Position numbers and translations under genes: made by a program. Positions 12,667 to 24,900 of a DNA stretch of 64,000 bases are shown here, piece after piece. Positions within the stretch are counted from its first letter, which is position 1. Each line of letters begins with the position of its first letter. The notes under the pieces were generated by a model that was not told the DNA's origin, ran no database searches, and was given only the letters and a program-made list of their open reading frames with translations. The DNA is from Neodontobutis hainanensis (taxonomy: Eukaryota > Chordata > Actinopteri > Gobiiformes > Odontobutidae): NCBI GenBank assembly GCA_024349245.1, contig JALDNG010000022.1:10382501-10446500 (forward strand), written 5' to 3'.

Positions 12667-14225
12667 CTATACACATCTCACTTCTTCTCTGGGTGCTATT
12701 TAAAAAAAGGAAGCAAGCACAGAAACAACCAGAAAGATCAATACTACCGCTGCACACAAGGCAAAATGTATTCATACTTTGCTCTTTAAACTGACATGGC
12801 ATCACAGTCTAAATTAAATAAATCACAAGCTAAAAATCAGATGAAACCAGGGAGTTTGTTTCTAAAGTAACCCACCCCCCTAAAAAAAAAAAAAATTAAT
12901 AATAAAAAGAAAAAAAAAAAAAGGTCCTGCCCCCATAAAACCTACTATCACATCCAATTTAACCTTTGGCCCATAAACTGTGCCTTTTCCTGGGACCTCT
13001 GAGAGTCATTAGGAATATCTGTCTGAATTTAATTTCCATTTGCTAAGGATTGGTAACAAAGTGTTATAGATTGAGACTGCGTACTGGACAGCATACCATG
13101 ACCAGCAGAAAGGCTTTTGAAAAATCTTATTCCCAATGGATGGGAATTAGCCTAGAGAAATCCAAAGTCAGCACTATAGTTAGTTGCTATAGTTCAGTTC
13201 AGTTTGACCAAATAGTCAGTCAAAATGCAATGCTTTACAAAAAAATTAACTTTTTGTAATATATTGTATAGAGAAATATGGAAGAAATTTGATCATTATT
13301 TATCAAAAACAAACAAACAAAAAAAAAAAAACATTGGTTTAAACTCTGTGATACCATACCCCTCTAGAGAGACAAAAAGAGGCGTAAATAAACCTCAGAT
13401 TTAGTCAGTTTAGTGGAAGCCCAGCCATATATCAGATACAACTGAGCAGACTTGGACCCTGCTCCAAGTCTGTGAAACTGTGTCGCTCACACAGTGAATA
13501 AGAAAGAGGGTTCAAGGAAGTTGAAGGACTTGTATGAACCATTTTGGATTTTTTCTATAACAAGAATACTTGGACAAAGATAGCAGTAATTTAAAAATGA
13601 CTTCATTGTGTGGAGGCCAAAATGTACATGTTAATTGCAAGTACAAGAGAGTCGTTTTGGAAGATGTTAAATAGTGTCCAAGATTTCCCATCTCTTCTTG
13701 TGTCATGTCGCATACACTCACAGTATGTGACAGACCTGCTCATCCACACAGGGCTTTATAGAGTGTTATTAATAGGGTGTTAAGGGAAGGATCATTGTTT
13801 AACTACTACATACCCAACTCTTTCTTGGACTGCAAAACCTTTCCTCGGGACTTACAGTATTATTATTTCATTTCACTGCTGATTTGTCTTTAATATGACA
13901 GGTGTGTCTTTTGCACAACGCCAGAGAATAACATTCCAGCAAAACAAAAGTGTACTTATGATTAACAGAACAATTTCATGAACACTTACACGGGTCTAGT
14001 TAAAAAAGGTACACAGTGCCAGAAAGTGCATTTATTCTCTACTAAATGATTAGAAAACCCAACAATCCATGCGCTGTAAAGTCACAAAATAAATATAGCT
14101 ACATTTAGATTTAGATAGAGACAGGCTTTTTATCCTGACTTGGAACTGACACAATTTTAAGCACTTAGAATTGGGGTGTTCTAATTCTAAAATTATTTCT
14201 GTTTAATATTTTTTCTGACACTTAC
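12667..14225. other. Probable last intron of cth, or intergenic
   Basis: This interval follows the last well-supported cth exon. It contains A-rich simple sequence near 12880-12925 and 13318-13332 and no coding segment that I can place. If the transcript instead reads through the 14226 donor, translation would stop at 14193-14195 after ten extra codons. Confidence 0.5.
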
Positions 14226-17200
14226 AGCGACAGCCAGTGCCTGAGACAGATCTTCAATGATGTCCTCCTCATCCTCCAGCCCCACAGAGAGTCGGATCAG
14301 AGTGTCACTGATTCCCAAGATAGTTCTTTCTTTTTCAGACACTGAAGCATGGGTCATTATTGCACTGTATAGGAAATAAAATATATATAGAACACAAACA
14401 TCCTGTGGCTCCAGTCAAAACTCAAAACTAGACAGTTGTGTAAAGCACAGTAGATGTGAGACATGTGCTTGAATTTTAAACTTTGCTGCCCTCAAGTGGT
14501 AAATGTCTACAAGAACTTTAGTTTGCAATTTTGGAAAAATGTGCTTTTGTCCAGATACTTACGGGTGCTCAGCTAAACTTTCATAACCACCAAGACTCTC
14601 AGCAACTGCAAACAACTGAAAGACAAGGAAATGTGAGTAAACATGTCTCAAGATAAAATACAATAATTAAATCTCATTCAATTCACTTACTTTGAGGTTA
14701 CTAAGGAAGGTGTTGGCATGCTCTAGTTTCCCTTTAATGTAGAAGGTGATCATTCCCGGGCATCCAGTACATTGTTTCTTCATAATTTCATATTGGGGAT
14801 GAGAAGGGAGGCCTATAATGAGATTAACACAAAATTAATAAATTCAGCCCAATGATGCCAGTTAACCTCACGTTAAATAATTAGAGTTTGCTTCTTACAA
14901 AAACAAGCTATTTGTTGGCATTTTTTTGTTTCATCAGACAAGAAAATTGTTAACATTTTTAACCTCATGATGGCGCCAGAGGTGCATAAACATTTCTCAT
15001 AATTACACTTAATAAAACACAAACACACCATAACAAGACACCAACACCGCATAAATTTTGGCACCTGGAAAGATGACGCGGTCCACCCTAGGATCTGTCT
15101 CCAGAAAACTGGCAGCAGCCATTGCATTTTTGAAGTGTCTCTCCATGCGTATGTGCAGAGTCTTGAGGCCACGGTTGCACAGGTAGCAGTCAAAGGGAGA
15201 TGGTACACCACCCAGTGCTGGACCAAGAGGTTAAAAAACAGTCTTATTAAAAAAATAAACCTTGTATTCCAAATACAATCATTTGAAATGCTTTTACTCA
15301 TTTCATAACAAATCAAGTAAAAGCACATTTTGTTTATTCCGTACATATTAAAGCCAACATGTGTCTGTTTCATATCAATGTACACAATATGTAACATTCA
15401 CAAATATTATTTTTTACCCACCATTCTGAAGAAATTTTAGACGCTCATAGAGGTCCTCACGGTTCACTGAGAGAAGACCCATTACTACGTCACTGTGGCC
15501 TAAAAATAAAGAAAGACAGAATTTAACAAATCAAGGAGAAAGTAACTTAAAAGAAAAGAAACTAAAGCATACCATACCATTCATGTACTTGGTTGCTGAA
15601 TACATGCAAATATCAGCTCCTAATGCTAATGGCCGCTAGTGGTGTAAAAACAAACAAGATTTAGTTAGTAGTTTGTCCTCACATGAATAGGCATTTGATT
15701 TCACAAACCAATATAAATCTCCAATAAAATCAGGTTCACAAGAGTTGTGCACCTGTAGCTCTCACCTGAAAATAGGCCGACATGAAGGTGTTATCCACTA
15801 CGACAATTATGTCTTTGTTATGTTCATGGACTAAATCTGAGCAGGTTCTGATGTCCACAACCTTCATCATGGGGTTGGTTGGAGTCTCAATCCACACCAT
15901 CTATAAAGAGAAAATTTGTAGCTTTATACAAAAAAATATATATATTGCACCTGTACTGAAAAAAGCTAAGTGTGGCATGAATCAACAGAAAACAGTTTTG
16001 TGTGGTAACCATGTGGTAATTCTGATTCATGCTTCACTGATGATGGCACACCCAGTTAAACTGTCAACAAACTGAAAATGTAAGGAGACTCACTTCCACT
16101 TACTTTTGTGTTGTCCTTAAGAGCAGCCTTGAGCAGCTCCGGTTTAGTACAATCAGCAAAACTTACTTCTAGACCAAAAGGAGCAGCAATTTTTTGGAAA
16201 TACCTGTTTGTACCTAGTAATTGAGACAGAGAACATAATGTACTATGCAATTAGAAGAAAGCAGTCAAGGCACATTTAAAGTTTACACCTCAACAAGGGG
16301 ACTTTAGGAAATGTATAATTACTCTGATGAAATCTCTCATGTTTGCATACAGGTAAAAGCAATCCATACCTCCGTAGACATCATCCATGCAAACAATCCC
16401 GTCACCTGACTTAAGAGTGTGAGTGATAGTAACAGTCGCTGCGAGGCCCGATGCAACAGCAAGACCTGCAAACAAAATTCTAGTCAATAACATCTTGGTT
16501 TTTGAAACACGTTTCTTCCATTTCTTTTTAGGACAAAGTCAAGGATTGCTCATAGTTTCCAATAAACATATCTAACAGATAGTGAGCATAAAAGTTATTG
16601 CACTCTTTTGATCTTTTCACAACCTTGGACATAGTTTTGTGTCCAGTTATCGCTTTATATGATGGTTGTTTTATTATCACTACTGAAGACACACTTGACA
16701 TTTGAGAGATGATAAAAGATAAGGTAGCTAAAATAATAGATGATTGTTGGCTGCTTACAATATTTAGCTCCATCCAGAGCTGCCACAGACCTCTCAAGGC
16801 AATTTCTTGTTGGGTTTCCACTCCGGCTGTATTCAAACCCCTATAGAAATTAAACAAATAAAAATTAGTACACATGTCCTAAAACCACCTGGAACAGAAA
16901 ATAAATTTTCCTGCTTGATAGATCTGAACCAAAAAAATAAATAAAAATAAAAACTTATTAAAGACATTCTGATTTGGTAGTACTTATTGAACAGCACTAA
17001 CAAAGCATGCTTACTAACCCCTGAGCAGACCTATATGGACTTTAACAGGTTTGTGTAACTCTCGGTTAACAAGGCCATCTGTAAACATTCATCAACAAAG
17101 TACAGCCAAACACCGTATATTAATTATTATACAGAAGTTAACTACTTATCCAAAATAAAACTTTGAGCAGCTAAGGAGCCGATGTATCTGTAATGGTTAA

Positions 17201-17627
17201 TCTGTAATTGTCGAAACAAAAAGGTCTTGAGTACAATGTATGTGTTAAAAACATACAAATCATAAACTGAATATCAAAACATTGTGAAACAGTGCGCCTC
17301 GGGTAAGCCAAGTACAAGTTGGTATTTCCGTTCCTTGCCACTTTAATATATTCTTTTAATAAACATGCCATAGCAGAATATTACATACAACAACCCCTCC
17401 CCTCGTAGGCCACACTTAAATAACCATGACATATCACTTACAGCGTGGTTTCCTGGACCGTTCTGCTTGAACGTGGTAGAAAGAGAAATTGGCGGCACTA
17501 CGGCCATAGATTTCCATTGCTCCGGCTCCTGGCCGATGTGAATAGCATCTGTACCGAATGATTTAAACACCGGGCAAAAACCGGCGAACAGGTCGTTCTG
17601 TTCCTTTTCTTTGGCCTTTAGATCCAT
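14226..17627 (-). CDS. cth: Cystathionine gamma-lyase (11 exons traced; C-terminal end open)
   Basis: Cytosolic PLP enzyme of transsulphuration. It cleaves cystathionine to cysteine, 2-oxobutyrate and ammonia and can release H2S. Minus-strand coding exons are 17627-17442, 16840-16759, 16465-16370, 16213-16104, 15900-15766, 15635-15578, 15499-15422, 15217-15065, 14812-14691, 14615-14563 and 14364-14226. All junctions keep frame and give 404 codons; the human enzyme has 405 residues in all. Landmarks are AVVPPISLSTTFKQ (exon 1), EYSRSGNPTRN (exon 2), ASGLAATVTITH and CMDDVYGG (exon 3), VVVDNTFMSAYFQ (exon 5) and SATKYMNGHSD, whose lysine (residue 219) is the expected PLP Schiff-base lysine. The start at 17627 (MDLKAK) gives a family-like N-terminus; an in-frame ATG at 17666 would add 13 residues. 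The final few residues are on an unresolved exon. It diverges from ankrd13c. Confidence 0.96.
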
Positions 17628-17830
17628 GACAATGCGTGTCTTCCCTTTGCCGTGAGAGTAATGCACTGACTAAAGCACCGTCGTATGGTAAAAGGAAGAG
17701 CCATTTAACGAAACCGTGTGCCGTGGTGGTGAGTACGAGCCAATCAGCGTCCATCAACAAGCACAGGAAGTCAATGATTGGCGGGTCAGCGGGGGCGTCC
17801 AAACCACGTGACGAGGCACGTTGTTTGCGT
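17628..17830 (-). promoter_or_regulatory. cth: Probable cth promoter region
   Basis: Just upstream of the cth start, CpG-richer sequence carries a CCAAT box (17740-17744), a reversed CCAAT (ATTGG, 17777-17781) and an extended E-box CACGTGAC (17805-17812), the type bound by USF/MITF/TFE-family factors. I see no TATA box. The site calls are direct; their use is inference. Confidence 0.5.
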
Positions 17831-18639
17831 TCCTCAGTAAAGCATGGTGGCTTCATGGGAGGCACTGATGCAATAATATCCTCACTTGGAAAACGTTTAA
17901 CTATCAATTAGTACAGCATACATTTATAACATTAATACAGAGTGTATATGCTCAGAAAACAGTATATCATTACATGTATTAATTCATCATGTAAAAGTAT
18001 GAATTTCATATTTTTTCCATTAAAAAAATAAAAATGTAGGGGTGTTCCCCAATCACAATAAATTTGGGGTTGACAATTGACCATATAATAAATACAAATC
18101 CTCGTTTTAAGGAGAGTTTGAACTGAACTAAAGTGTAGTTCAGTGTGTGTCCCATAGGGGGAGGAAGTGCCCTTTTCACACATACGTAGATTATTTAAAG
18201 TCAAATAGGCTCCAGTCCAGTCTCATATTCCCACTCTATCCAGAAGACCAGTTAATTCGTAACAGCTCTTCAGCTGTCTTATGTCATTCAGTATTAGGCT
18301 ATATCATTTTTTTTTATATTCCTAATTTTTATTTCAAATTATACATGCAGACTATTGTTTTGCGAGTAAATGTTTACATTTTTACAATTATACGCAACTA
18401 AAACTAAAAGTTTATGTTCAGCGTTGTCATGTGAGTAGTTTTAGTTCATAGCGAAACTTTTTTTTAATATTGTGGTGCACCGTTCTTCATATAAATCTAT
18501 ATTTATATTATCTATATTTACTATACCTCATAAAGTAATGAATGTTGAATCAAAATTTTACAACCTCGTCATTTTTAACCTACATTTGGTCATCAGTCAG
18601 TCACATAGTAAATGTTTTGTTGTTTTTTATTTATTTGTT
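17831..18639. other. Spacer between divergent cth and ankrd13c
   Basis: AT-rich intergenic DNA between two head-to-head genes whose start codons are 1.36 kb apart. No repeat or coding segment was recognised. Confidence 0.55.
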
Positions 18640-18986
18640 CTTTACTTTTAGTAACCTACTACAAACTCTCGCGATATGTCACAGCGGAAGACATCACCCA
18701 ACCTGCCTCCGTACCTCCGTACGAGTCTTTCTGGAGCCGCTTATTTTGCACTGAGAGCAGGCACAATTTGTGTGAACAAACAGTTTGTGTTTCCCTGATC
18801 AACACAGCTGTTACGTGCTCGTTTGTACTACTCCGGGCCTTTTGTCTTTTTGGGTGTGTTTTCATGTGGTGCATTCCATCTTGTGTCCGTGAAGACTTCC
18901 AGCTGGCGAATCGCCTTGGTTCGCACAGAGGGTCTTCGTCCCCGGCGGCACCCTCTGCTCCGGTGGCCGCGACAGTTTTTTAGAAG
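18640..18986 (+). promoter_or_regulatory. ankrd13c: Probable ankrd13c promoter and 5' UTR
   Basis: A TCTCGCGA motif (18667-18674), the core of a housekeeping promoter element known to bind BANP, is followed by an ETS-type GCGGAAG (18684-18690). GC content rises from here to the start codon. An in-frame TAG at 18981-18983 just before the ATG shows that the open plus-strand frame at 18612-18983 is leader and not extra coding sequence. Confidence 0.55.
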
Positions 18987-21900
18987 ATGACCGGGGAGAA
19001 GATACGCTCCCTTCGCAAGGACCAAAGGCCCAGCAAAGACGAGGATTTACTGGAGCCGGACGAGGAGGCTGCAACCGGGACGTTCACTGCCTCAAAAGCG
19101 AATAACAAGAGTAGAGCGAGTAAAATTTTCAGCAATCACAAGTTAACCAGGTCGTCCTCCACACAACAGCAACACAACCAACAGTCCCAGATCAATGCGA
19201 ACACTACTACACTGTCTACGGCCGATGTCATAGATGACAACAACAAAAATCCTATTATCCGAGCCGGGCAGGACTATCCCGTGCACGAATGCGTTTTTAA
19301 GGGAGATGTACGAAGACTGTCTTCGCTTATTCGGACGCAGAATATCGCCCAGAAAGATGTCCATGGTGAGTTTTCCAGCTGTTTAACATATTAGACGCAA
19401 CAAACCATCATTATTCACTAATCTTATGTCAAGGGTACCTTATCGCTTATAGGTCACTGGGAGTGGGCAAGGCTGCACTGACCAGGCCTGTCCTGAGCTA
19501 AAGCTTGGATGCTTGTTTGCCACGCTCAAATAACTCCATTACACAGTTTTTGTGATTTTTGAAGTCACCTCGTTAAATGTAGTCATTGGACAAATCACAT
19601 GTTTTCCACATTTGCGCATTTCACATAAATTCCAGTTAGATTCCGCCAGGGCAAAGTCTGCTTAGATAACCCTCACAAACTCATGAGAAGCCCACCCACT
19701 TTGTCAAAACAAGAGGCTTGTCTAGTGCACGTGCTCAGACAGAAGATTATGAAGCAGTCTTAAAGTCAAAGATCTGCCATGTGCTGTAACAATCTAACAA
19801 AGATGTCACTCTGGACATTAAGCACTGTTGTTGTTTTGGAACTGGACACTATTTTTTTTTTTTTTGTTTTTTATAGGCAGAGTCAACATTATCAGCGTTA
19901 ACATTGTTCAGCTAAAGATTACTTTAAGATTAGTGTCTGATGTAGTTCAGACACTAGTTTACACTAAGCTTGATTACATGTTTACAAGTAGGTGATATAT
20001 TTTTCTGACATGGTTGAAGCATGGTTTGAAGAGGGATTCTTCCTTGTATTTTCCCCAACAGATTTTCTCAAGGCACGCCCATTTTTGTGGATACTTTTCA
20101 ATTTTCTTCCTGTGGGAAGAAGCTTGGAGTAGCTGACCTGGCACTTTGACTTCCTCTTGAAGGATTCTCCAAAATCTTAGAAAGCACATTTCATATCCTG
20201 GGATAAAAAAGTGCACTTCAGTTTATACATGTATTTTAAGCTTCTTAATGACCAAATCCTTCTGTGTTTATTTGTGTTTGTTAACAGGCCATTAGTTTAG
20301 CTGTAAAGATTGTGCTTCTCACAATTATCCACCACACTGCACATATATTTTGAACATGGTCGCAGTTATGATTTACATTTAAATAAAGACCCTAAAGTTA
20401 TTTTTTTGTTACTGTTTGCTGCTTTTTACTGTTTGTCAAAGGCAATCATATGAAATGTGTTCCCCTTCTACAGGAAACACACCACTGCATCTTGCTGTTA
20501 TGATGGGGCACAAAGGTGAGTAACTGTGAAAGATTAATCTGACTGTGGTTTTTTTAGTGCTGTTGTGAGTTTTGTAGCTTGTGTGTTTTTGCTCACTTGC
20601 TGTTTTACTATGCATATGCCATGGTATTAGACCCTTATACAAATCCCAGCAGGGAAAATGCACAAATGTGATAAGCCTATATTCATGCATGTTTTTAAAA
20701 CAAAAATCAGGATCTACTTTTAAACATGCTTTTTTGTATGCGCAGAGTGAATAAAGAATTGGCCTAAAAACTAGGGATGAGATAGTGATGACACCACATA
20801 TTGGAATACCCCTGCAATAATTAAGGCAGCACCACAATAACCCTGAAGACTAGTTGGGGGATAAGATAACTTCCTTTTTAATTTTCATGATTATTGTGTC
20901 GCTGATACTTTTCTCTCCTGAAGATTGCTGGAATTAAAAGGCACACATTTTCACATAAAGTCCTACCTATAAATATGTAAGAGATCTGAGTTGTGTTTTA
21001 CTTAAACACTTTTTTTTGAAAGAGGGAGGAATATGTCATGTTGTAAATGGGATAAGTAGATTGTTACATGATTTTGTTTTCAGCTAACTTGCACTGGCTT
21101 TTCTGAAAGCATGTAGATAAAATATTGATGCACTGTCCCCTTGAGGGTCTATGCTTACATTTATGGAGGTTTCAGAACATACTATTGAAAAATAAATCTG
21201 GCTTTTTGGCAGAGGACCCTCTGTGAACAATTCAAGCATAGGGTTACTCGTGTTGCTTGTACCTATTTGTTAAGCTGTCACCAGAGTGGTTCCGATTGAT
21301 TTCACATTTGCAGAGTTCAATTCCTGTTGCAGGAGTGAAGCTCATGCAACTGTCTACTGATAATACAGAAGGGAAGGGTATGGTGGATGGGACATGATGG
21401 AATTGATTGTGCTAATGAGATTGCCTTCTCTTGCCACGGTTCTGGCCATTTCCTCTAGGGATTGTCAGGCCAGACATGCAGAAGGCTGATGCATGAGATG
21501 AGATCACAGTCTGGGTGTGGCAGTTCTGTTGAAATGAAGACACAACACTCTGTGTTAGTGTGGGCCCCTATTCTTGTTGTATTATTTACTGCACTTGTAA
21601 GGACACTGATGCATTTAGTAGCTGCACAGACTTTAAATTATTTCCCCAAAACATCTCTAACAGACACAAAACCATTTACTTCTTGGTAAATGCTTTTTCA
21701 AATCTATAACTTTACACAAGAAACTGGAATACACACGTGTTAAAGCAATTGGGTACAATTCTGGAAGCCATTTAAGATTTATCTGAGTTGTCCATGTAAT
21801 GAGAATACATAATACCACACAGCTTGTCTCATTGTCCGTAATGCAACTTGAACCATTCTCTTGAGCTCAAACTGCAGAAACTGAATCTTAAAGGGCACTA

Positions 21901-24900
21901 AATAATGGATTATACAATTATTTTCCAATGCCAATATAAGATAAAAATATAAAAGGTAGTAAAAGTAGAGTACATTATCTCAATGTGTGAAAAGTTAAGT
22001 TAAATCTGCAAAGCAATGGCTACAAGATTCACTTTGGACTTTTTGTTTTTCAGTTGCCAAGTATGCAACTGATGTAGTTCAAATGAGCAAATAGTAATTT
22101 TAACAGTGCTTATTCTGGATGAGAATAGGTGGTGCTTTAACAATCCACAGGTCTCTCGACAAATGCCCCATCTGTAGCCAGTGCACGTACTGGAGCATTA
22201 GATGAGCTCTTTATTTCCCTGTCCGGCTCTGGCTCTCTTTCCTCTGTCAGAGTTGTGTGGTTCCAGCAGGAGCAGTTGATGCACATGGAGTCAATCTGGA
22301 AAGCTACAGGGGTAATGCACAATATCAATAGTTTCACAGCAGCCTATCGGATCGAATAGGATGGCAAACCATGGCTAATGACTTATAGGCTAAATGTTAA
22401 CGTATCCTGGCAGCTATACTCACTGACTCCACAAAATCAGTTGTTTCACAATTTACTTTACTCTACTTTCTATTCCTTTAAATATAATTTGTGTGTCTTT
22501 AGGAACCACAGAGGTCAGTTTATGTACAGCCTGTTTCTGTTCCTGTAATGTAGCAGCTTGTCTGGGAACTGTGATCTTTACTGCTCATGACTTGTGGCGT
22601 CATGTTTCTCTACATGGTTGCATAATGTATATCTGGTAAATGGTGTCATTAATATTACACAATCATTAGATTTAGCAGGGTGATATATAGGCCACAGCCT
22701 CTGGGGAATGTGAACTTGCGTCAGCCATTTAGCACTGCTGCACTTGGCCATGTCTATTTTCTCTTTTATCAGCTTCTCTCTTCCTGAGCCTCAACATATA
22801 TATTAGACTAATGCATAAAAAGAGATGTATAGTGTTTAACTGTGATGCGCGGCTCTTTGTAATGCACTCTGCTGCTAGAACTGCTTTTGGCTAATATTCA
22901 GCACTTAACTTGCCACGTTAGGCACAATTGGGCGGCAGTTTGATAAGAAAACACATTCAGAGTAGTCGGGTCTAGAATCTTTTAACGTCTGCGGCTGCTA
23001 ACCTAAATGACTTTGTCTTGGCTACGTTCAATTTGATTTCCTCTGTCATGCTACACTGGAAATGTAGGTTAGATGTGGTTTTAGAGGACAGACGGATATA
23101 AGACTACTTAGAGCTGTTAGGCTGAGTAATGTTATATCAAATACTGTTCACCTAACAGAAACAATGTCAGGAAAGGTCTACATGAATATCCCTACATTTT
23201 TAACAAGGAACCTACTGGCATTCACCTGTTTCAACAGTAGTCTAGCATCTCTTGTATTTTTAAATGATTAAATGTGTTTCCTATTGGATTCACAGGGCTT
23301 TGAACACAACCTCACCACAGGTAATCTGAATTTAAAGCCTGTTCCACATCAAACAGTGCATTTGTTATTAAATTTTAATAAAAGATGGAGGCCAGCCAAC
23401 TGTCACTAATATAATAATAATTTCTGTATCTTTTTGTTTTACCTCTCCTCTATTTCATTATTAAAATATTGGGACTGTGGAGTATGCAAATACTCTTTTA
23501 TACTTCTGTTATTTAAAATGAAGAGCACAAACCGGTTCTAGAGATGTGACTGGTAATGAAATCACTATTAAATATGTTTTTTATAAGTATCCGTTTAGAA
23601 GGTTAGCGGAAAAACAGGTCTGAACTTGATAGCAGAACTAGTCTGGCTAGTCTTTGTTTAGATGACTCATAGGGTTAACCAACTCAAGGCAGGCTGCATA
23701 TAAAGCACCTGTGTAGGATTTTGAAATCCCAAAGGCTCAAAGTGGCTGAAAATCTGGCTAAATCCTAGTTCCTAAAAATGAACCGCATGTAAGTAGATGG
23801 TTAGCAGCCGGTGTACTTAGCCCCTACTTTGCATTTGGATGGTTAGTGGTTTACAGGCTGCTGATCAGGGCTGAGATGCAGTTGTAAAGATGCCAAGGTT
23901 ATAATGAATGATGTCATGACAGAACTGACAGCTGCGCCGGAACAACAGGCTTCAGTTTTTGGCCGGCTGTAGTTTGCTGACAGGTTGCCTAGAGAGGGAT
24001 TTTGTACTGCAGTTCTTGCTGATCAAACCACAGTAAACGGAAGAGATTCATTGGCTGCTTTCTCCAATGTTGAAATACAAATCTCTGATGGATGCACATC
24101 ACAAAACCAAAAGGGTGTTGTTTTTTTTGTTTTTTTTGTTTTTTTAAATTAGACACTTTTATAGCATTGTTTAACCTAAACTCGGACACTAAATCTTATG
24201 TAACCGTTGGTCTCATATGGCTCTGTGGCTAATGGGTGAGATTTCTCTCAATCCTACACACAATCTGTCCCTGCATAAAACCAGGATTATTTTAAACCAA
24301 TGATTGAACACAGAAAATATCCCCAGCTGTAACCATGTAGCCTATATATAACGAGCCCCTATTAATTGGTAATTCAGTTTTAAATCAACAAAATTCATCA
24401 CGCATTTAAAAACGAGCACAAAAACATAAAAAGCTAAGGACTATGTGGCACTGAGTAAAGTTTCTTTGGCTCCTTTGAAGGATATGAGAATAAAAGTCTT
24501 GTCACCATAGCAACATGTGCCGACAGCAATGTGGGATGAAAGCTACTGTAATATAACTTTTTTTACATTCAGTGAGAATAGTGGTAACATTAGATTGGTA
24601 TTGTTCCAAATATATTAAAAAGTATTAGTATTCAACGTGGCTGTGTTGTACATTCAGTGTGCTTTTTATATAGATGTATATTTAAAATAACATTAAGCTT
24701 GCTCTGGTTTTTAATTAGTTTTCTTTCTGACTTTGTGCAGAATGTGCCCATCTACTGCTGGCCCACAATGCACCAGTTAAAGTGAAGAATGCTCAGGGAT
24801 GGAGCCCCCTGGCCGAGGCTATCAGCTATGGAGACCGACAGATGAGTAAGTTTCCAAGTGGCTTTGCTTTGTGCCTAACAAAAAGAAAGCTTGAAATCAC

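Noticed and set aside
14873..15397. 174-codon minus-strand open frame
   Set aside because: It crosses cth exon 8 in a different frame and runs into its introns, so it is a shadow of the real exon.
18612..18983. 123-codon plus-strand open frame just before ankrd13c
   Set aside because: It ends at the TAG in the leader, lies over promoter motifs and has no family resemblance.
22137..22337. Minus-strand frame in ankrd13c intron 2 with charged residues
   Set aside because: No recognisable domain, splice sites or repeat identity; probably chance.
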